The notes: a model not told the origin generated them from the letters alone. Shown: positions 43,137 through 52,490, counted from the first letter of the stretch. The stretch: DNA of 64,000 nucleotides from Amphritea sp. (GCF_016744155.1 NZ_JADGEW010000001.1:62001-126000); one strand, 5' to 3'. Translations and numbers: made by a program.

Positions 43137-43679
43137 CTACTCGCCGTATTCTTCTGCGATATGCTTATCCTTCAATTTCACATAATTCCCCGCGGTATAA
43201 GTAAAGAACTCCATCTCTTTCTCGGTCAGTGCCCGCACCTCTTTTACCGGGCGGCCGACGTAGAGGTGGCCGCTTTTCAGGGTTTTGCCCGGCGGTACCA
43301 GGCTGCCTGCGCCGATGATGACGTCGTCTTCTACCACCGCGCCGTCCATTACCATTGCGCCCATGCCGACCAGTATTCGATTGCCGATGGTGCAGCCGTG
43401 TAGCATCGCCTGGTGGCCGATGGTGACGTCGTCGCCAATAATCAGCGGGTAGCCATCCGGGTTAAAGGGGCCTGCGTGGGTGATATGCAGTACCGAACCA
43501 TCCTGTACACTGGTGCGGTTACCGATACGGATGCGGTGCATATCACCCCGGATGACGGTGAGTGGCCAGACAGAAACATCATCCCCGAGTTCTACATCAC
43601 CTATTACCACTGCGCTTGGGTCGACAAAGGCCGCCTTGCCTAGTTTCGGTGTGGTGTTTTGATAGCTGCGGATGGTCAT
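43137..43679 (-). CDS. Gamma-carbonic anhydrase family protein (YrdA-like)
   Basis: A 180-residue left-handed beta-helix trimer of hexapeptide repeats (VIGDVELGDDVSVWPL onward). The RGDMHRIRIGNRTSVQDGSVLHITHAG segment and the IGHQAMLHGCTIGNRILVGMGA histidines match the gamma-carbonic anhydrase metal-site pattern. Activity is not established for most members. In Pseudomonas the homologue also lies beside prlC, here divergently. Confidence 0.9.
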   Translation of the reverse strand: MTIRSYQNTTPKLGKAAFVDPSAVVIGDVELGDDVSVWPLTVIRGDMHRIRIGNRTSVQDGSVLHITHAGPFNPDGYPLIIGDDVTIGHQAMLHGCTIGNRILVGMGAMVMDGAVVEDDVIIGAGSLVPPGKTLKSGHLYVGRPVKEVRALTEKEMEFFTYTAGNYVKLKDKHIAEEYGE

Positions 43680-43808
43680 ATGTTTACTCTCACTCTGCTG
43701 TTCCGGTGGGGTTTCTATAATAAACCCTGCTGTACGATTGAAAACAGTTAATCACTACCCCATTTAGTAGATATTGTTATTTAAATTCTGCCCTGTTCAG
43801 GAGAGCCC

Positions 43809-45842
43809 ATGTCCAATCCATTGCTGCAAAGCCATCTGCTGCCCCCGTTTTCTGAGATTAAGCCTGAACATGTCGAGCCCGCTGTTGATCAGCTGCTGGC
43901 TGAAAGCCGTGCGGTGGTTGAACAGGTGCTGGATGGCAATGACTCTCCTGACTGGAACAACCTGGTTGTACCTCTGGAACAGAGCCAGGACCGCCTGGCG
44001 AAAGCCTGGTCGCCGGTGTCTCACATTAACTCGGTGGTCAACAGCGATGAACTGCGAGATGCGTATAACGCCTGCCTGCCTAAACTATCCCAGTTCTGGA
44101 CGGAGATGGGGCAAAATCAGGGATTGTTTGAGGCCTATGAAGCGCTGGCAAATGGTGAAGCGTATCAGGGGCTGGATGAGGCGCAGCGTAAGGTTATCGA
44201 TAATACCCTGCGGGATTTCCGCTTATCTGGTATCGCTTTAGGTGAATCCGATAAGCAGCGTTATGGTGAGCTACAGCAGAAGTTGTCAGAGCTGACGACT
44301 AAGTTCTCCGAGAACGTCATGGATGCGACCGATGGCTGGAGCAAACTGATTACCGATGAAGCTGAGCTGGACGGTCTTCCTGCGAGTGCTTTGGCGGGGG
44401 CGAAACAGTTAGCAGAAGGTAAGGGTGAAGAAGGTTGGCTGATTACGCTGGATTTCCCCTCCTACTTTGCTGTGATTACCTATGCAGACAATCGAGCGTT
44501 GCGCCGTGAGCTGTATGAAGCGTTTGCTACTCGGGCGTCTGATCAGGGGCCGGGGGAAGGCAAGTGGGATAACAGCGCGGTGATGATCGAGATTCTGACC
44601 CTGCGGGCTGAGCTGGCTAAACTGCTTGGCTTTGATAACTATGCCGAATACAGCCTGGCGACCAAGATGGCTGAAACTGCCGATCAGGTGGTGAGTTTTC
44701 TCTCCGATCTGGGCGAAAAGAGTCGTCCACAGGCGCAAAAAGAGTATCAGGAGTTACAGGCCTTCGCCTTAGAAGAGTTTAGTGAGCCTGAACTGCAATC
44801 ATGGGATCTCGCTTATTACAGCGAAAAGCTGAAGCAGGTTCGTTATGCAATCTCTCAGGAGGAGCTGCGCCCCTACTTTCCGATGTCGAAAGTGCTGGAG
44901 GGTATGTTTAAGGTTACCGGTAAGTTGTTTGGTATCCAGATTGAAGAGGTTACTGAGTTTGACCGCTGGCATGACGATGCCCGCTTATTCAATGTTAGCC
45001 GTGAAGGCGAGTTGATCGCCCGTTTCTTCCTCGACCCGTTTGCCCGGGCGAAAAAGCGCGGCGGGGCCTGGATGGATGATTGCCGGGTTCGACGCATGGA
45101 TAACGGCGTATTGCAGCTGCCAGTGGCCTATCTGGTATGCAACTTTAACCCGCCGGTTGGGGATGACCCTGCCCTGCTTACCCATAATGAAGTGACCACC
45201 CTGTTCCACGAATTTGGTCATGGTTTGCACCATATGTTGACCCGCATCGCTTATGCCGATGTGAGCGGAATTAATGGGGTTGCCTGGGATGCGGTAGAAC
45301 TGCCAAGCCAGTTCCTGGAAAACTGGTGTTATGAGCCCGAAGCCTTGGAGATGATCTCGGGTCATTTCCAGAGCGGTGAGACCCTACCCTTAGAGATGTT
45401 AGAAAAGATGCTGGCGGCGAAAAACTTTCAGTCGGGCATGATGATGGTGCGCCAATTAGAACTGTCTCTGTTTGATTTTGAGCTACACCGTGAATATCAG
45501 GCCGATGTAACCGATGTACAGCAAGTGCTGGAGCGGATTCGCAGCCAGGTAGCGGTTATTACCCCGCCAGCGTTTAATCGCTTTCAGCACAGCTTTAGTC
45601 ATATTTTTGCCGGTGGTTATGCGGCCGGTTATTACAGCTATAAGTGGGCAGAAGTATTATCCGCTGATGCTTTCTCTCGGTTTGAAGAGGAAGGCGTGTT
45701 CAATATCGCCACGGGTAACTCATTCCGGGAAAATATTCTTGAGATGGGGGGCTCTAAAGAGCCGATGGAATTGTTTGTTGCATTCCGGGGCCGTGAGCCC
45801 AGTGTTGAGCCGCTGCTGCGTCACTCAGGCATTACGGGATAA
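43809..45842 (+). CDS. prlC: Oligopeptidase A (M3 metallopeptidase)
   Basis: A cytoplasmic zinc oligopeptidase that degrades short peptides and cleaved signal peptides. The HEFGH zinc motif is at 467-471 (TLFHEFGHGLHHML), followed by the third-ligand region WDAVELPSQFLENWCYE. 677 residues, within three of E. coli OpdA (680). It opens SNPLLQSHLLPPFSEIKPEHVEPA, typical of the family. Followed 106 bp later by yheV. Confidence 0.97.
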   Translation: MSNPLLQSHLLPPFSEIKPEHVEPAVDQLLAESRAVVEQVLDGNDSPDWNNLVVPLEQSQDRLAKAWSPVSHINSVVNSDELRDAYNACLPKLSQFWTEMGQNQGLFEAYEALANGEAYQGLDEAQRKVIDNTLRDFRLSGIALGESDKQRYGELQQKLSELTTKFSENVMDATDGWSKLITDEAELDGLPASALAGAKQLAEGKGEEGWLITLDFPSYFAVITYADNRALRRELYEAFATRASDQGPGEGKWDNSAVMIEILTLRAELAKLLGFDNYAEYSLATKMAETADQVVSFLSDLGEKSRPQAQKEYQELQAFALEEFSEPELQSWDLAYYSEKLKQVRYAISQEELRPYFPMSKVLEGMFKVTGKLFGIQIEEVTEFDRWHDDARLFNVSREGELIARFFLDPFARAKKRGGAWMDDCRVRRMDNGVLQLPVAYLVCNFNPPVGDDPALLTHNEVTTLFHEFGHGLHHMLTRIAYADVSGINGVAWDAVELPSQFLENWCYEPEALEMISGHFQSGETLPLEMLEKMLAAKNFQSGMMMVRQLELSLFDFELHREYQADVTDVQQVLERIRSQVAVITPPAFNRFQHSFSHIFAGGYAAGYYSYKWAEVLSADAFSRFEEEGVFNIATGNSFRENILEMGGSKEPMELFVAFRGREPSVEPLLRHSGITG

Positions 45843-45948
45843 ACCGGTAGAGTGGTTTTTCTGAGGTATAATTCAGATACTAAGTCAGGGGAGTCGTCCC
45901 CTGCACCCCATTATTTTGATCAGATAGCTGAGAACAGTTGAGAAGCCT

Positions 45949-46203
45949 ATGACGATTGTTAAACGTTTTATTGCCGGTGCTGTCTGCCCTCGTTGTGCAC
46001 AGATGGATTCCCTGAAAATGTACCGGGACGAGAGCCGTGAGTATAAAGAGTGTGTCCGTTGTGACTATACCGACTCGATGGCGCTGGATGGATCAGACCA
46101 ACCAAAGGGTGAGTTGGATACCCGCGTAAACCGTGGCGGCAAGGTGGAGCTTGAGCCCGCTCAGCCACTGAATTTTGTGACTAATCCCACGACTAAGCAT
46201 TAA
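45949..46203 (+). CDS. YheV family zinc-ribbon protein
   Basis: An 84-residue small protein with two cysteine pairs, CPRC (13-16) and CVRC (35-38), forming a likely zinc ribbon. It starts MTIVKRFIAGAVCPRC, as does the conserved YheV family that lies next to prlC in many gammaproteobacteria. Function unknown. The C-terminal half is polar and likely flexible. Confidence 0.88.
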   Translation: MTIVKRFIAGAVCPRCAQMDSLKMYRDESREYKECVRCDYTDSMALDGSDQPKGELDTRVNRGGKVELEPAQPLNFVTNPTTKH

Positions 46204-46239
46204 AGTTTACTATCTGAAAAACGCTTTCTGGAGATTGCT

Positions 46240-46827
46240 ATGTGCCACCGTTGTGCCTGGGCGACCGCGACAGAGCTTGAGCAGCAATACCACGATCAGG
46301 TTTGGGGTGTGCCCCAGACAAATGATCAGCAGCTGTTTGAGTACTTGATATTAGAGAGTGCTCAGGCGGGATTGAGCTGGCGTACTATCCTGCAAAAACG
46401 TGAGGGTTACACTCGCCAGTATGAAGGTTTTGACCCGGCCAGGGTTGCTGAGTTTTCACAGGATAAAGCGGAACAGATGCTGCTTGATCCCGGCATTGTC
46501 CGCAACCGGCTCAAGGTTGAGTCCTCCATCAAGGGCGCGAGTGTGTTTCTCGAGCTGGCAGCCAAACATGGCAGTTTTGCCAACTATATCTGGCAGTTCG
46601 TCGAAGGTAAGCCTATTCAGAACAGTTGGAAAAGCCTCAGCGAAGTCCCCGCGGAAACCCCGCAGTCTCAGGCGATGAGCAAAGCGTTGAAGAAAGCGGG
46701 CATGAAATTTGTCGGCCCGACGATCTGCTACGCTTACATGCAGGCCACCGGGATGGTGAATGATCACGAAGTGAACTGTATTCGTTATCAGCCCTGTCTT
46801 GAGCTGGGAGACGGCTTCAAGCTTTAA
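46240..46827 (+). CDS. tag: DNA-3-methyladenine glycosylase I
   Basis: Excises 3-methyladenine from alkylated DNA. The 195-residue protein starts MCHRCAWATATELEQQYHDQVWGVP, with the metal-binding Cys, and has LFEYLILESAQAGLSWRTIL with the catalytic-region Glu. KFVGPTICYAYMQATGMVNDHEVNC completes the zinc site and fold. Length matches E. coli Tag (187). It lies 36 bp after yheV. Confidence 0.96.
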   Translation: MCHRCAWATATELEQQYHDQVWGVPQTNDQQLFEYLILESAQAGLSWRTILQKREGYTRQYEGFDPARVAEFSQDKAEQMLLDPGIVRNRLKVESSIKGASVFLELAAKHGSFANYIWQFVEGKPIQNSWKSLSEVPAETPQSQAMSKALKKAGMKFVGPTICYAYMQATGMVNDHEVNCIRYQPCLELGDGFKL

Positions 46828-46835
46828 TGCTTTGA

Positions 46836-47972
46836 CTATTCAGGTTTGCGATAGCCTACCCGGTAGCTGACTCGGTAAATAACCCCTGCTCTATCATCTG
46901 ATATCAGCAGGCTGCCATCACGATCGGTCACGATATCCACCGGCCTGCCCCAGGCACTTTCCCCCTGTAACCAACCCTCAAGAAAGACTTTATATGTTAC
47001 CGGCGTGGTGGACGTGTCGACCTGTAGAACCCGATAGCCGACTTTGCTTGAACGGTTCCATGAGCCGTGTTCTGCGATAAACAGGCTGTTCTGGTTAGCG
47101 TCTGGAAATTGATCGCCGGTGTAGAAGCTCAACCCTAGTGGGGCGACGTGTGCCCCCAGCTTCAGTACCGGGGGTTGGAACTTTGTAAAAGGCTGGCCCT
47201 GATACAGTGTCGGGTCAGGAATGTTGCCCGCATGCACATAGGGGTAGCCAAAGTGCTGGCCCGACTCGCTGAGCCGATTGAGTTCATCATCGGGTTGATC
47301 ATCTCCCAGATGGTCCCGGCCATTATCGGTAAACCAGAGTTCGTTGCTGCTGGGATGCCAGGCAAAGCCGACCGAGTTACGCACCCCCTGAGCGACGATA
47401 GTCTGCTGAGTCGTTTGTAGATTGAGTTTCAGTATTGAGGCAAAGCGATGGTCTTGGCTGAGACAGCTATTACAGGGTGCCCCGAGGTTAAAATAAAGGT
47501 CGCCGTCAGGGCCGAATTTTAGATATTTCCAGCCGTGGTGCTTTATATCAGGCAGATTATCTGTGATCAGCTCTGCTGAAACGGGTAACTGGGTAAGGGT
47601 GCCGGCATCGGCTACCCGTAAAATCTGATTAACGGCGGCGACGTAGAGATCACCATCACGATAAGCGATGCCGCTGGGCATGTTGAGCCGCTTCAGCAGA
47701 ATCTCCTGCTGTTCATAGATACCGTCACCGTCCCGATCTCTGAGGCGGTAGACCTTGCCTTCCTTACGGCTACCAACAAAGAGGGTTCCTGGCTCCCCCA
47801 GCGCTATCTGGCGAGCGTTCTTTGCCTTAGCGACCACTGAGACCTTATATCCCTCAGCGAGCTTGAGCTGCTCCAGAGGTAGCGCATAGAGGGGGAGCGA
47901 TAGCAGCAGGCTGAACATTGTAGCGAGCGTTGTACTGATAGTTGTGCTGGGCTGCGAACTAGTGTGACCCAT
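46836..47972 (-). CDS. PQQ-dependent sugar dehydrogenase-like secreted protein
   Basis: A periplasmic six-bladed beta-propeller of the glucose/sorbosone dehydrogenase family. From the ATG at 47972 (GGAG eight bases upstream) there is a signal peptide of about 30 residues, then LAEGYKVSVVAKAKNARQIALGE, PSGIAYRDGDLYVA, HHGWKYLKFGPDGDLYF and FIAEHGSWNRS. A CNSC pair is present. Substrate unknown. It starts 4 bp after the MATE gene and so may belong to the zinc-responsive operon. Confidence 0.85.
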   Translation of the reverse strand: MGHTSSQPSTTISTTLATMFSLLLSLPLYALPLEQLKLAEGYKVSVVAKAKNARQIALGEPGTLFVGSRKEGKVYRLRDRDGDGIYEQQEILLKRLNMPSGIAYRDGDLYVAAVNQILRVADAGTLTQLPVSAELITDNLPDIKHHGWKYLKFGPDGDLYFNLGAPCNSCLSQDHRFASILKLNLQTTQQTIVAQGVRNSVGFAWHPSSNELWFTDNGRDHLGDDQPDDELNRLSESGQHFGYPYVHAGNIPDPTLYQGQPFTKFQPPVLKLGAHVAPLGLSFYTGDQFPDANQNSLFIAEHGSWNRSSKVGYRVLQVDTSTTPVTYKVFLEGWLQGESAWGRPVDIVTDRDGSLLISDDRAGVIYRVSYRVGYRKPE

Positions 47973-47976
47973 AGCA

Positions 47977-49308
47977 TTACTCCAGTGGTTGTTTAAATTC
48001 CTTAAGGAAAACATAGCCGCCCGTTACTCCGCGCGCCACAAACAAGCTCAAGAAGGCCAACCACAGGCCATTATTCCCGAGGGGCAGTGACAGATACCAA
48101 ACCGGTGCGTAAACCGCGAACACCGATATCAACATCGTATTCTGCATCGCTTTGACCTGTGTCGTGCCGACAAAGATACCATCCGTCAGGAAGCTCCATA
48201 CCGCAATCAACGGGAGAAATATAATCCAGGGCAGGTACTCAGCGGCGGCCAGTCTGACGGCGGTGATATTGGTCAGCAACGAGATAATAAACTCACCACC
48301 GAGCCAGAAAAGCAGGGTAAATAGCAAAGCTGTTATGAGTGACCAGCTTAGTGTGGCGGAGATGATCCGGTGAAAGCCTTTATTGTCTTTGGCACCATAA
48401 AATTTGCCACTCAGTGCTTCGGCTGCATGGGCAAAGCCATCCAAGCCGTTGGATATGATCAGAAAGAAATTCAGTAGAACGGCATTGGCCGAGAGAATGG
48501 TGGTGCCCTGCTGCGCACCTTGTGAGGTGAAAAATGCCAGGGTCAGTAAAAGCACCAGAGTGCGTACGAAAAGGTAACGGTTAACATTGATCAGGTGATA
48601 GTAACCACTCACTGACTTTAGTTGTTCCCAGGGCGTTGTGCCGGCTTGTTTTGCCAGCATGCGGAGCATTAGAACTGTCCCTAGTATCAGGCTGGCATAC
48701 TCTGAAATTACAGTTGCCAGAGCGACGCCTTCCGCTTGCATCCCCAGACCATAGACTGCGATCAGGTCCAACAGCATGTTCAACAGATTAGTGACGAGTA
48801 GCAGCAGTAGTGGAATACGGGTGTTCTGATTGCCGAGAAACCAACCTAATAGCGCATAGTTGGCGAGCACCGCAGGGGCACCAAAGACTCGGATGTTTGA
48901 ATAGAGGCGGGCTTCGGTGGTTACAGCAGACTCAGCGCCAACAAGCGTCAGTGCCGTTTCGATTAATGGGTACTGGAAGATCACAATAATCAGGCCGATG
49001 CCACCTGCCAGAACCAGTGACTGGGCCAGCAGTAATCGGCTCTGATTATAATCGTTGTTACCCAGCGCCTGGGCTGTCAGCCCGGTGGTGCCCATGCGCA
49101 GGAAGCCAAATGACCAGTAGAGAATCGAGAATATCATCGCCCCGACGGCAACTGCGCCCAGATACTTAGGGTCCGGTAGGTGGCCGATTACCGCGGTATC
49201 TACCAAGCCAAGCAGAGGGACAGTGATATTGGAGAGAATCATCGGCCAGGCGAGTGACCAGACCTGCCGATGATCTTGCTTTCGGGCGAGCTTAAGATAC
49301 TGGATCAT
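47977..49308 (-). CDS. MATE family efflux transporter (DinF type)
   Basis: A 443-residue, 12-helix cation-coupled exporter. N-terminal SLAWPMILSNITVPLLGLVDTAVIGHL and GFLRMGTTGLTAQALG match the DinF branch. The ATG overlaps the znuB stop as ATGA, so it is translationally coupled to the zinc transporter genes. Substrate is not predictable from sequence; the context suggests expression under Zur. Confidence 0.92.
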   Translation of the reverse strand: MIQYLKLARKQDHRQVWSLAWPMILSNITVPLLGLVDTAVIGHLPDPKYLGAVAVGAMIFSILYWSFGFLRMGTTGLTAQALGNNDYNQSRLLLAQSLVLAGGIGLIIVIFQYPLIETALTLVGAESAVTTEARLYSNIRVFGAPAVLANYALLGWFLGNQNTRIPLLLLLVTNLLNMLLDLIAVYGLGMQAEGVALATVISEYASLILGTVLMLRMLAKQAGTTPWEQLKSVSGYYHLINVNRYLFVRTLVLLLTLAFFTSQGAQQGTTILSANAVLLNFFLIISNGLDGFAHAAEALSGKFYGAKDNKGFHRIISATLSWSLITALLFTLLFWLGGEFIISLLTNITAVRLAAAEYLPWIIFLPLIAVWSFLTDGIFVGTTQVKAMQNTMLISVFAVYAPVWYLSLPLGNNGLWLAFLSLFVARGVTGGYVFLKEFKQPLE

Positions 49309-50096
49309 GCGGAGCGACGTATCGGTAGTGAGTAAAGTAGCAGGAATTGCGCCAGCGCTGCGACCACCACTGAAGGCCCGGCAGGCGTATCAAAATTCCA
49401 GGAGGCATAGAGCCCCAGTAATACCGCCACTACACCAAGAAGACTGGCAATGACCGCCATCTGTTCAGGGGAATTGGCTAGTCGACGCGCACTGGCGGCG
49501 GGAATAATCAGCAGAGAGGTGATCAGCAGTATACCCACCACCTTCATCGCAATCGCAATCACTACACCGATCAACAGCATCAGCGCCAGACGTATGCGGG
49601 TGACCGGTACGCCTTCTACCTGCGCCAGCTCCTCGTTAATAGTTACCGCCAGTAGTGGATTCCAGAGTCGCCAGATCAACAGCATGACGATACCACCGCC
49701 GCCATAGATCCACAGGAGGTCATCTGGGGTAATGGCCAGCAGATCACCGAACAGGTATTCCATCAGGTCGACCCTGACATCATCTAACAAGGCGACGGCG
49801 ACCAGGCCCAGCGATAGGCTGCTGTGGGCCATGATGCCTAAGAGCGTGTCAGTGGCGACTATTTTCTGTCGCTGCAGGCTAACCAGAATCAGCGCTAAAA
49901 TAACACAGCAACTGACAACCGCCAGATTGAAGTTGATATCGAAGAGCACGCCTACCGCGATCCCCAGCAAAGCTGAGTGCGCCAGGGTATCCCCGAAGTA
50001 CGCCATGCGACGCCATACGACAAACGAGCCCAAAGGCCCGGCCACTAACGCGACACCAACGCCGCCTAGCAGGGCAAACAGGAGGAAATCAGCCAT
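49305..50096 (-). CDS. znuB: Zinc ABC transporter permease ZnuB
   Basis: The membrane channel of the high-affinity zinc importer. 263 residues with eight or so hydrophobic segments. GPLGSFVVWRRMAYFGDTLAHSALLG is the family start, and a GVVIAIAMKVVGILLITSLLIIPAA stretch lies late in the protein. Its ATG overlaps the znuC stop by one base (TGATG). Confidence 0.96.
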   Translation of the reverse strand: MADFLLFALLGGVGVALVAGPLGSFVVWRRMAYFGDTLAHSALLGIAVGVLFDINFNLAVVSCCVILALILVSLQRQKIVATDTLLGIMAHSSLSLGLVAVALLDDVRVDLMEYLFGDLLAITPDDLLWIYGGGGIVMLLIWRLWNPLLAVTINEELAQVEGVPVTRIRLALMLLIGVVIAIAMKVVGILLITSLLIIPAASARRLANSPEQMAVIASLLGVVAVLLGLYASWNFDTPAGPSVVVAALAQFLLLYSLPIRRSA

Positions 50097-50884
50097 CAGT
50101 GGTGGCCTCCGCAGTGGCTATGATCATGTTCCTGTTCGTCATCTAACGGCACTATATCGCCATGCTCGTTATGCTGGTGGTTATGATGGTGACTATAGAG
50201 CGCCAGATTTTCAGCGCCAGGCACACCAAAAAGCTCAATGTAGGAAGGGTCGGTACTGACCTGTTCCGGGTGACCTGAGCAACAGATATGGCGGTTCAGA
50301 CAGATCACCTGATCGGTGGCGGCCATGACCAGATGCAGGTCGTGGGAGATCATCAGTACCGAGCAGTTGTAGCGGTCGCGGATACTGGCGATAAGGTTAT
50401 ACAGCTCGATCTGGCCGTTAATATCAACGCCCTGAGCGGGTTCATCCAGTACCAGCAACTCCGGCTTTCGAAGCAGTGCCCGTGCCAGCAGGACGCGCTG
50501 CATCTCTCCCCCGGAGAGGCTGTGAACGGATTGCTTGAGCAAAGCTTCAGCCCGGACCGACTGTAAGGCCTGAAGGCGATCTTCGGCACTGGCAAAGGCG
50601 GCGGTTTTAAGAAATCGTTCGACGGTCAGCGGAAAAGTGGCATCGATCTGTAGCTTCTGAGGCATATAACCGATCCGCAACGTTGGTGAGCGCTTAATTA
50701 CCCCGTTAGTCGGTGATAACAGCCCTAAAACCGCTTTGACCAAGGTGGTTTTTCCCGCGCCATTGGGGCCGATCAGGGTGGTGATTTCTCCCTGTTTCAG
50801 CGCCATGGAAACATTGTCGATAACTCTGCTTGCGCCAAAATGGATATTCAAATTGGTGATTTCCACCAGGTTTGCCGGGCTCAT
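50096..50884 (-). CDS. znuC: Zinc ABC transporter ATP-binding protein ZnuC
   Basis: The ATPase powering zinc import. Walker A GPNGAGKTT (near 38), signature LSGGEMQRVLLARALL and Walker B LLVLDEPAQGVD are present. The ATG at 50884 has AGGAGG four bases upstream and overlaps the zur stop (ATGA). The C-terminal tail is unusually His-rich (SHHHNHQHNEHG, then EHDHSHCGGHH), possibly a zinc-binding extension. Confidence 0.96.
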   Translation of the reverse strand: MSPANLVEITNLNIHFGASRVIDNVSMALKQGEITTLIGPNGAGKTTLVKAVLGLLSPTNGVIKRSPTLRIGYMPQKLQIDATFPLTVERFLKTAAFASAEDRLQALQSVRAEALLKQSVHSLSGGEMQRVLLARALLRKPELLVLDEPAQGVDINGQIELYNLIASIRDRYNCSVLMISHDLHLVMAATDQVICLNRHICCSGHPEQVSTDPSYIELFGVPGAENLALYSHHHNHQHNEHGDIVPLDDEQEHDHSHCGGHH

Positions 50885-51375
50885 ACAGCCTCCTGACAAT
50901 TGGGGCAGCGTCCCAGAATTTCGATGTTTTCCTGCTCAACAGAAAAGCCAGCGTCGGCGGCAACGCTTTGAATACTGGCTTGCAGCTCGGGTGATTCAAG
51001 CTCAGCCGTCGTACCGCAGCTCTGACAGATCAGGAAGTAACCGTGGTGGAAATGATCCGGGTGACTGCAGCCGATAAAGGCGTTAAGTGAGGCCAGGCGG
51101 TGAACCAGTCCCTGCTCCTGTAGGAAGTCCAGGGCTCGATAGACGGTAGGTGGCGCCGAGTTAAAGCCTGCCTCTGCAATAGCTGGAAGCAGATCGTAGG
51201 CCCCCAGCGGTTTATGGCTTTGCCAAATTAGCTTGAGCACTAATTCCCGAATGTTAGTCAGCCGCTGACCGTTAGTTTTGCATAGCTGTTGAGCTTGCTG
51301 CAGTGCTGTCTTAATGCAGCGGCTATGGTCGTGGTCTGGCTGGTAAGCGATATTATCGACGATATTGGGGGCCAT
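50881..51375 (-). CDS. zur: Zinc uptake regulator Zur (Fur family)
   Basis: A zinc-sensing repressor of the Fur family. 164 residues: an N-terminal winged helix (LTNIRELVLKLIWQ, then TVYRALDFLQEQGLV), the metal-binding HPDHFHHGYFLICQSCG with CxxC, and a second CxxC in CPNCQEAV near the end. First gene of zur-znuC-znuB and divergent from znuA across a Zur box, so probably autoregulated. Confidence 0.95.
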   Translation of the reverse strand: MAPNIVDNIAYQPDHDHSRCIKTALQQAQQLCKTNGQRLTNIRELVLKLIWQSHKPLGAYDLLPAIAEAGFNSAPPTVYRALDFLQEQGLVHRLASLNAFIGCSHPDHFHHGYFLICQSCGTTAELESPELQASIQSVAADAGFSVEQENIEILGRCPNCQEAV

Positions 51376-51407
51376 AATAAAAACCGGTTAATCTAATTAG
51401 TTGAACT

Positions 51408-51434
51408 TTGAATTGTTATATTATAACTTTGCAT
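51408..51434. promoter_or_regulatory. Zur box between zur and znuA
   Basis: A perfect 13-bp palindrome GTTATATTATAAC (51415-51427) matches the core of the gammaproteobacterial Zur operator. It lies between the divergent zur-znuCB and znuA genes, so one site could repress both under zinc sufficiency. Confidence 0.88.
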
Positions 51435-51461
51435 TTCTTTGAATAACAGTGACTTCTTCCG

Positions 51462-52436
51462 ATGCTATCCAGATTCTTTCAATATTCTGCCATTTTACTG
51501 CTGAGTACCTTGGCCAGTGCGGCACAAACCACCCAGGCTGGTCAGGTGAAACTGCTGACCAGCATTAAGCCGATTCAGCTAATCGCTGCCGATATGTTGG
51601 GTGAGCTGGCCCGGGTAGAGGTGCTTTTGCCTCCCGGTCGTTCACCGCATCATTACTCATTAAAGCCCTCTTCTATCCGGCGGATACACAATGCCGACCT
51701 GTTTATCTGGGGGGGCGAAGACCTTGAGCTGTTTCTAACCAAGACCGTGAGTCAGTTGGAACACCCTGCTCTGGCATTGTTAGAAGACGCCGGTGATCAG
51801 GAAGCCGATACTGCTGAACATGGGGATGCACACTCTCATGACGAGAAGCATGATGATGGGAAGCATGAGCATGAGCATGAGCATGAGCATGAGCACGAAC
51901 ATGAAGGTGATCCGCACTTCTGGATGGCGCCTGAGCGGGCGCTGGCAGCGGCTGATAAAATCAAAGATCGGTTGGTCCTGTTATATCCCAGTGATGCGAA
52001 GCTTTATGAGCGGGCGTATGTTGATTTTGAACAGCGCTTGGCGCATACCGACCAGCAGCTAAAGCAACAACTACAACCCGTTGCTGACGTAGGCTTTTTT
52101 GTTTTTCATGATGCGTTCAGTGGCTTCGTTGAACACTATCAGTTACGCCAGCTGGGTTACTTTACGGTAGATCCGGGTCGCAAGCCGGGTGCGCGACGAT
52201 TGACCGAGATCCGAGCGGCGCTGGAGAGTGAGCAAGCTCGCTGTATTTTTGTTGAGCCTCAATTCAAAGCACCGGTTGTGGATAGCCTTATTCGTGGTTT
52301 GAATATTCGGGTCGGCCGTCTTGATCCCCTGGCTTCGGAAACAAAAGCGGTGAGTGGGGGTTACTCTGATTACTTACAAGCACTGGCTGGTAGCTTAAGT
52401 CACTGTCTGTCAGGGGAAATAAAAGAAAAAAAGTAG
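51462..52436 (+). CDS. znuA: Zinc ABC transporter substrate-binding protein ZnuA
   Basis: The periplasmic zinc-binding protein. The signal peptide is about 1-26. Cluster-9 ligands are seen in PPGRSPHHYSLKPSS (His63/64) and VFHDAFSGFVEHY. A His/Asp-rich flexible loop (about 120-150) ends in seven tandem His-Glu pairs encoded by a GAGCAT-type hexanucleotide repeat. 324 residues. Divergent from zur with the shared Zur box. Confidence 0.96.
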   Translation: MLSRFFQYSAILLLSTLASAAQTTQAGQVKLLTSIKPIQLIAADMLGELARVEVLLPPGRSPHHYSLKPSSIRRIHNADLFIWGGEDLELFLTKTVSQLEHPALALLEDAGDQEADTAEHGDAHSHDEKHDDGKHEHEHEHEHEHEHEGDPHFWMAPERALAAADKIKDRLVLLYPSDAKLYERAYVDFEQRLAHTDQQLKQQLQPVADVGFFVFHDAFSGFVEHYQLRQLGYFTVDPGRKPGARRLTEIRAALESEQARCIFVEPQFKAPVVDSLIRGLNIRVGRLDPLASETKAVSGGYSDYLQALAGSLSHCLSGEIKEKK

Positions 52437-52445
52437 TTGTTTCGC

Positions 52446-52474
52446 TTCACAAATGAAAAGGGCGTCTTTATAAT
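52446..52474 (+). promoter_or_regulatory. Promoter of the tandem tRNA-Leu genes
   Basis: -35 TTCACA (52446-52451), 17-bp spacer, perfect -10 TATAAT (52469-52474), followed by a GC-rich GCGCTCC discriminator, as in stringently controlled stable-RNA promoters. The first tRNA begins 17 bp later. The -35 overlaps the region just after the znuA stop. Confidence 0.85.
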
Positions 52475-52490
52475 GCGCTCCTCTTTCGGA

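Noticed and set aside
49732..50259. 175-codon plus-strand frame opposite znuB/znuC
   Set aside because: Antisense shadow of coupled transporter genes.
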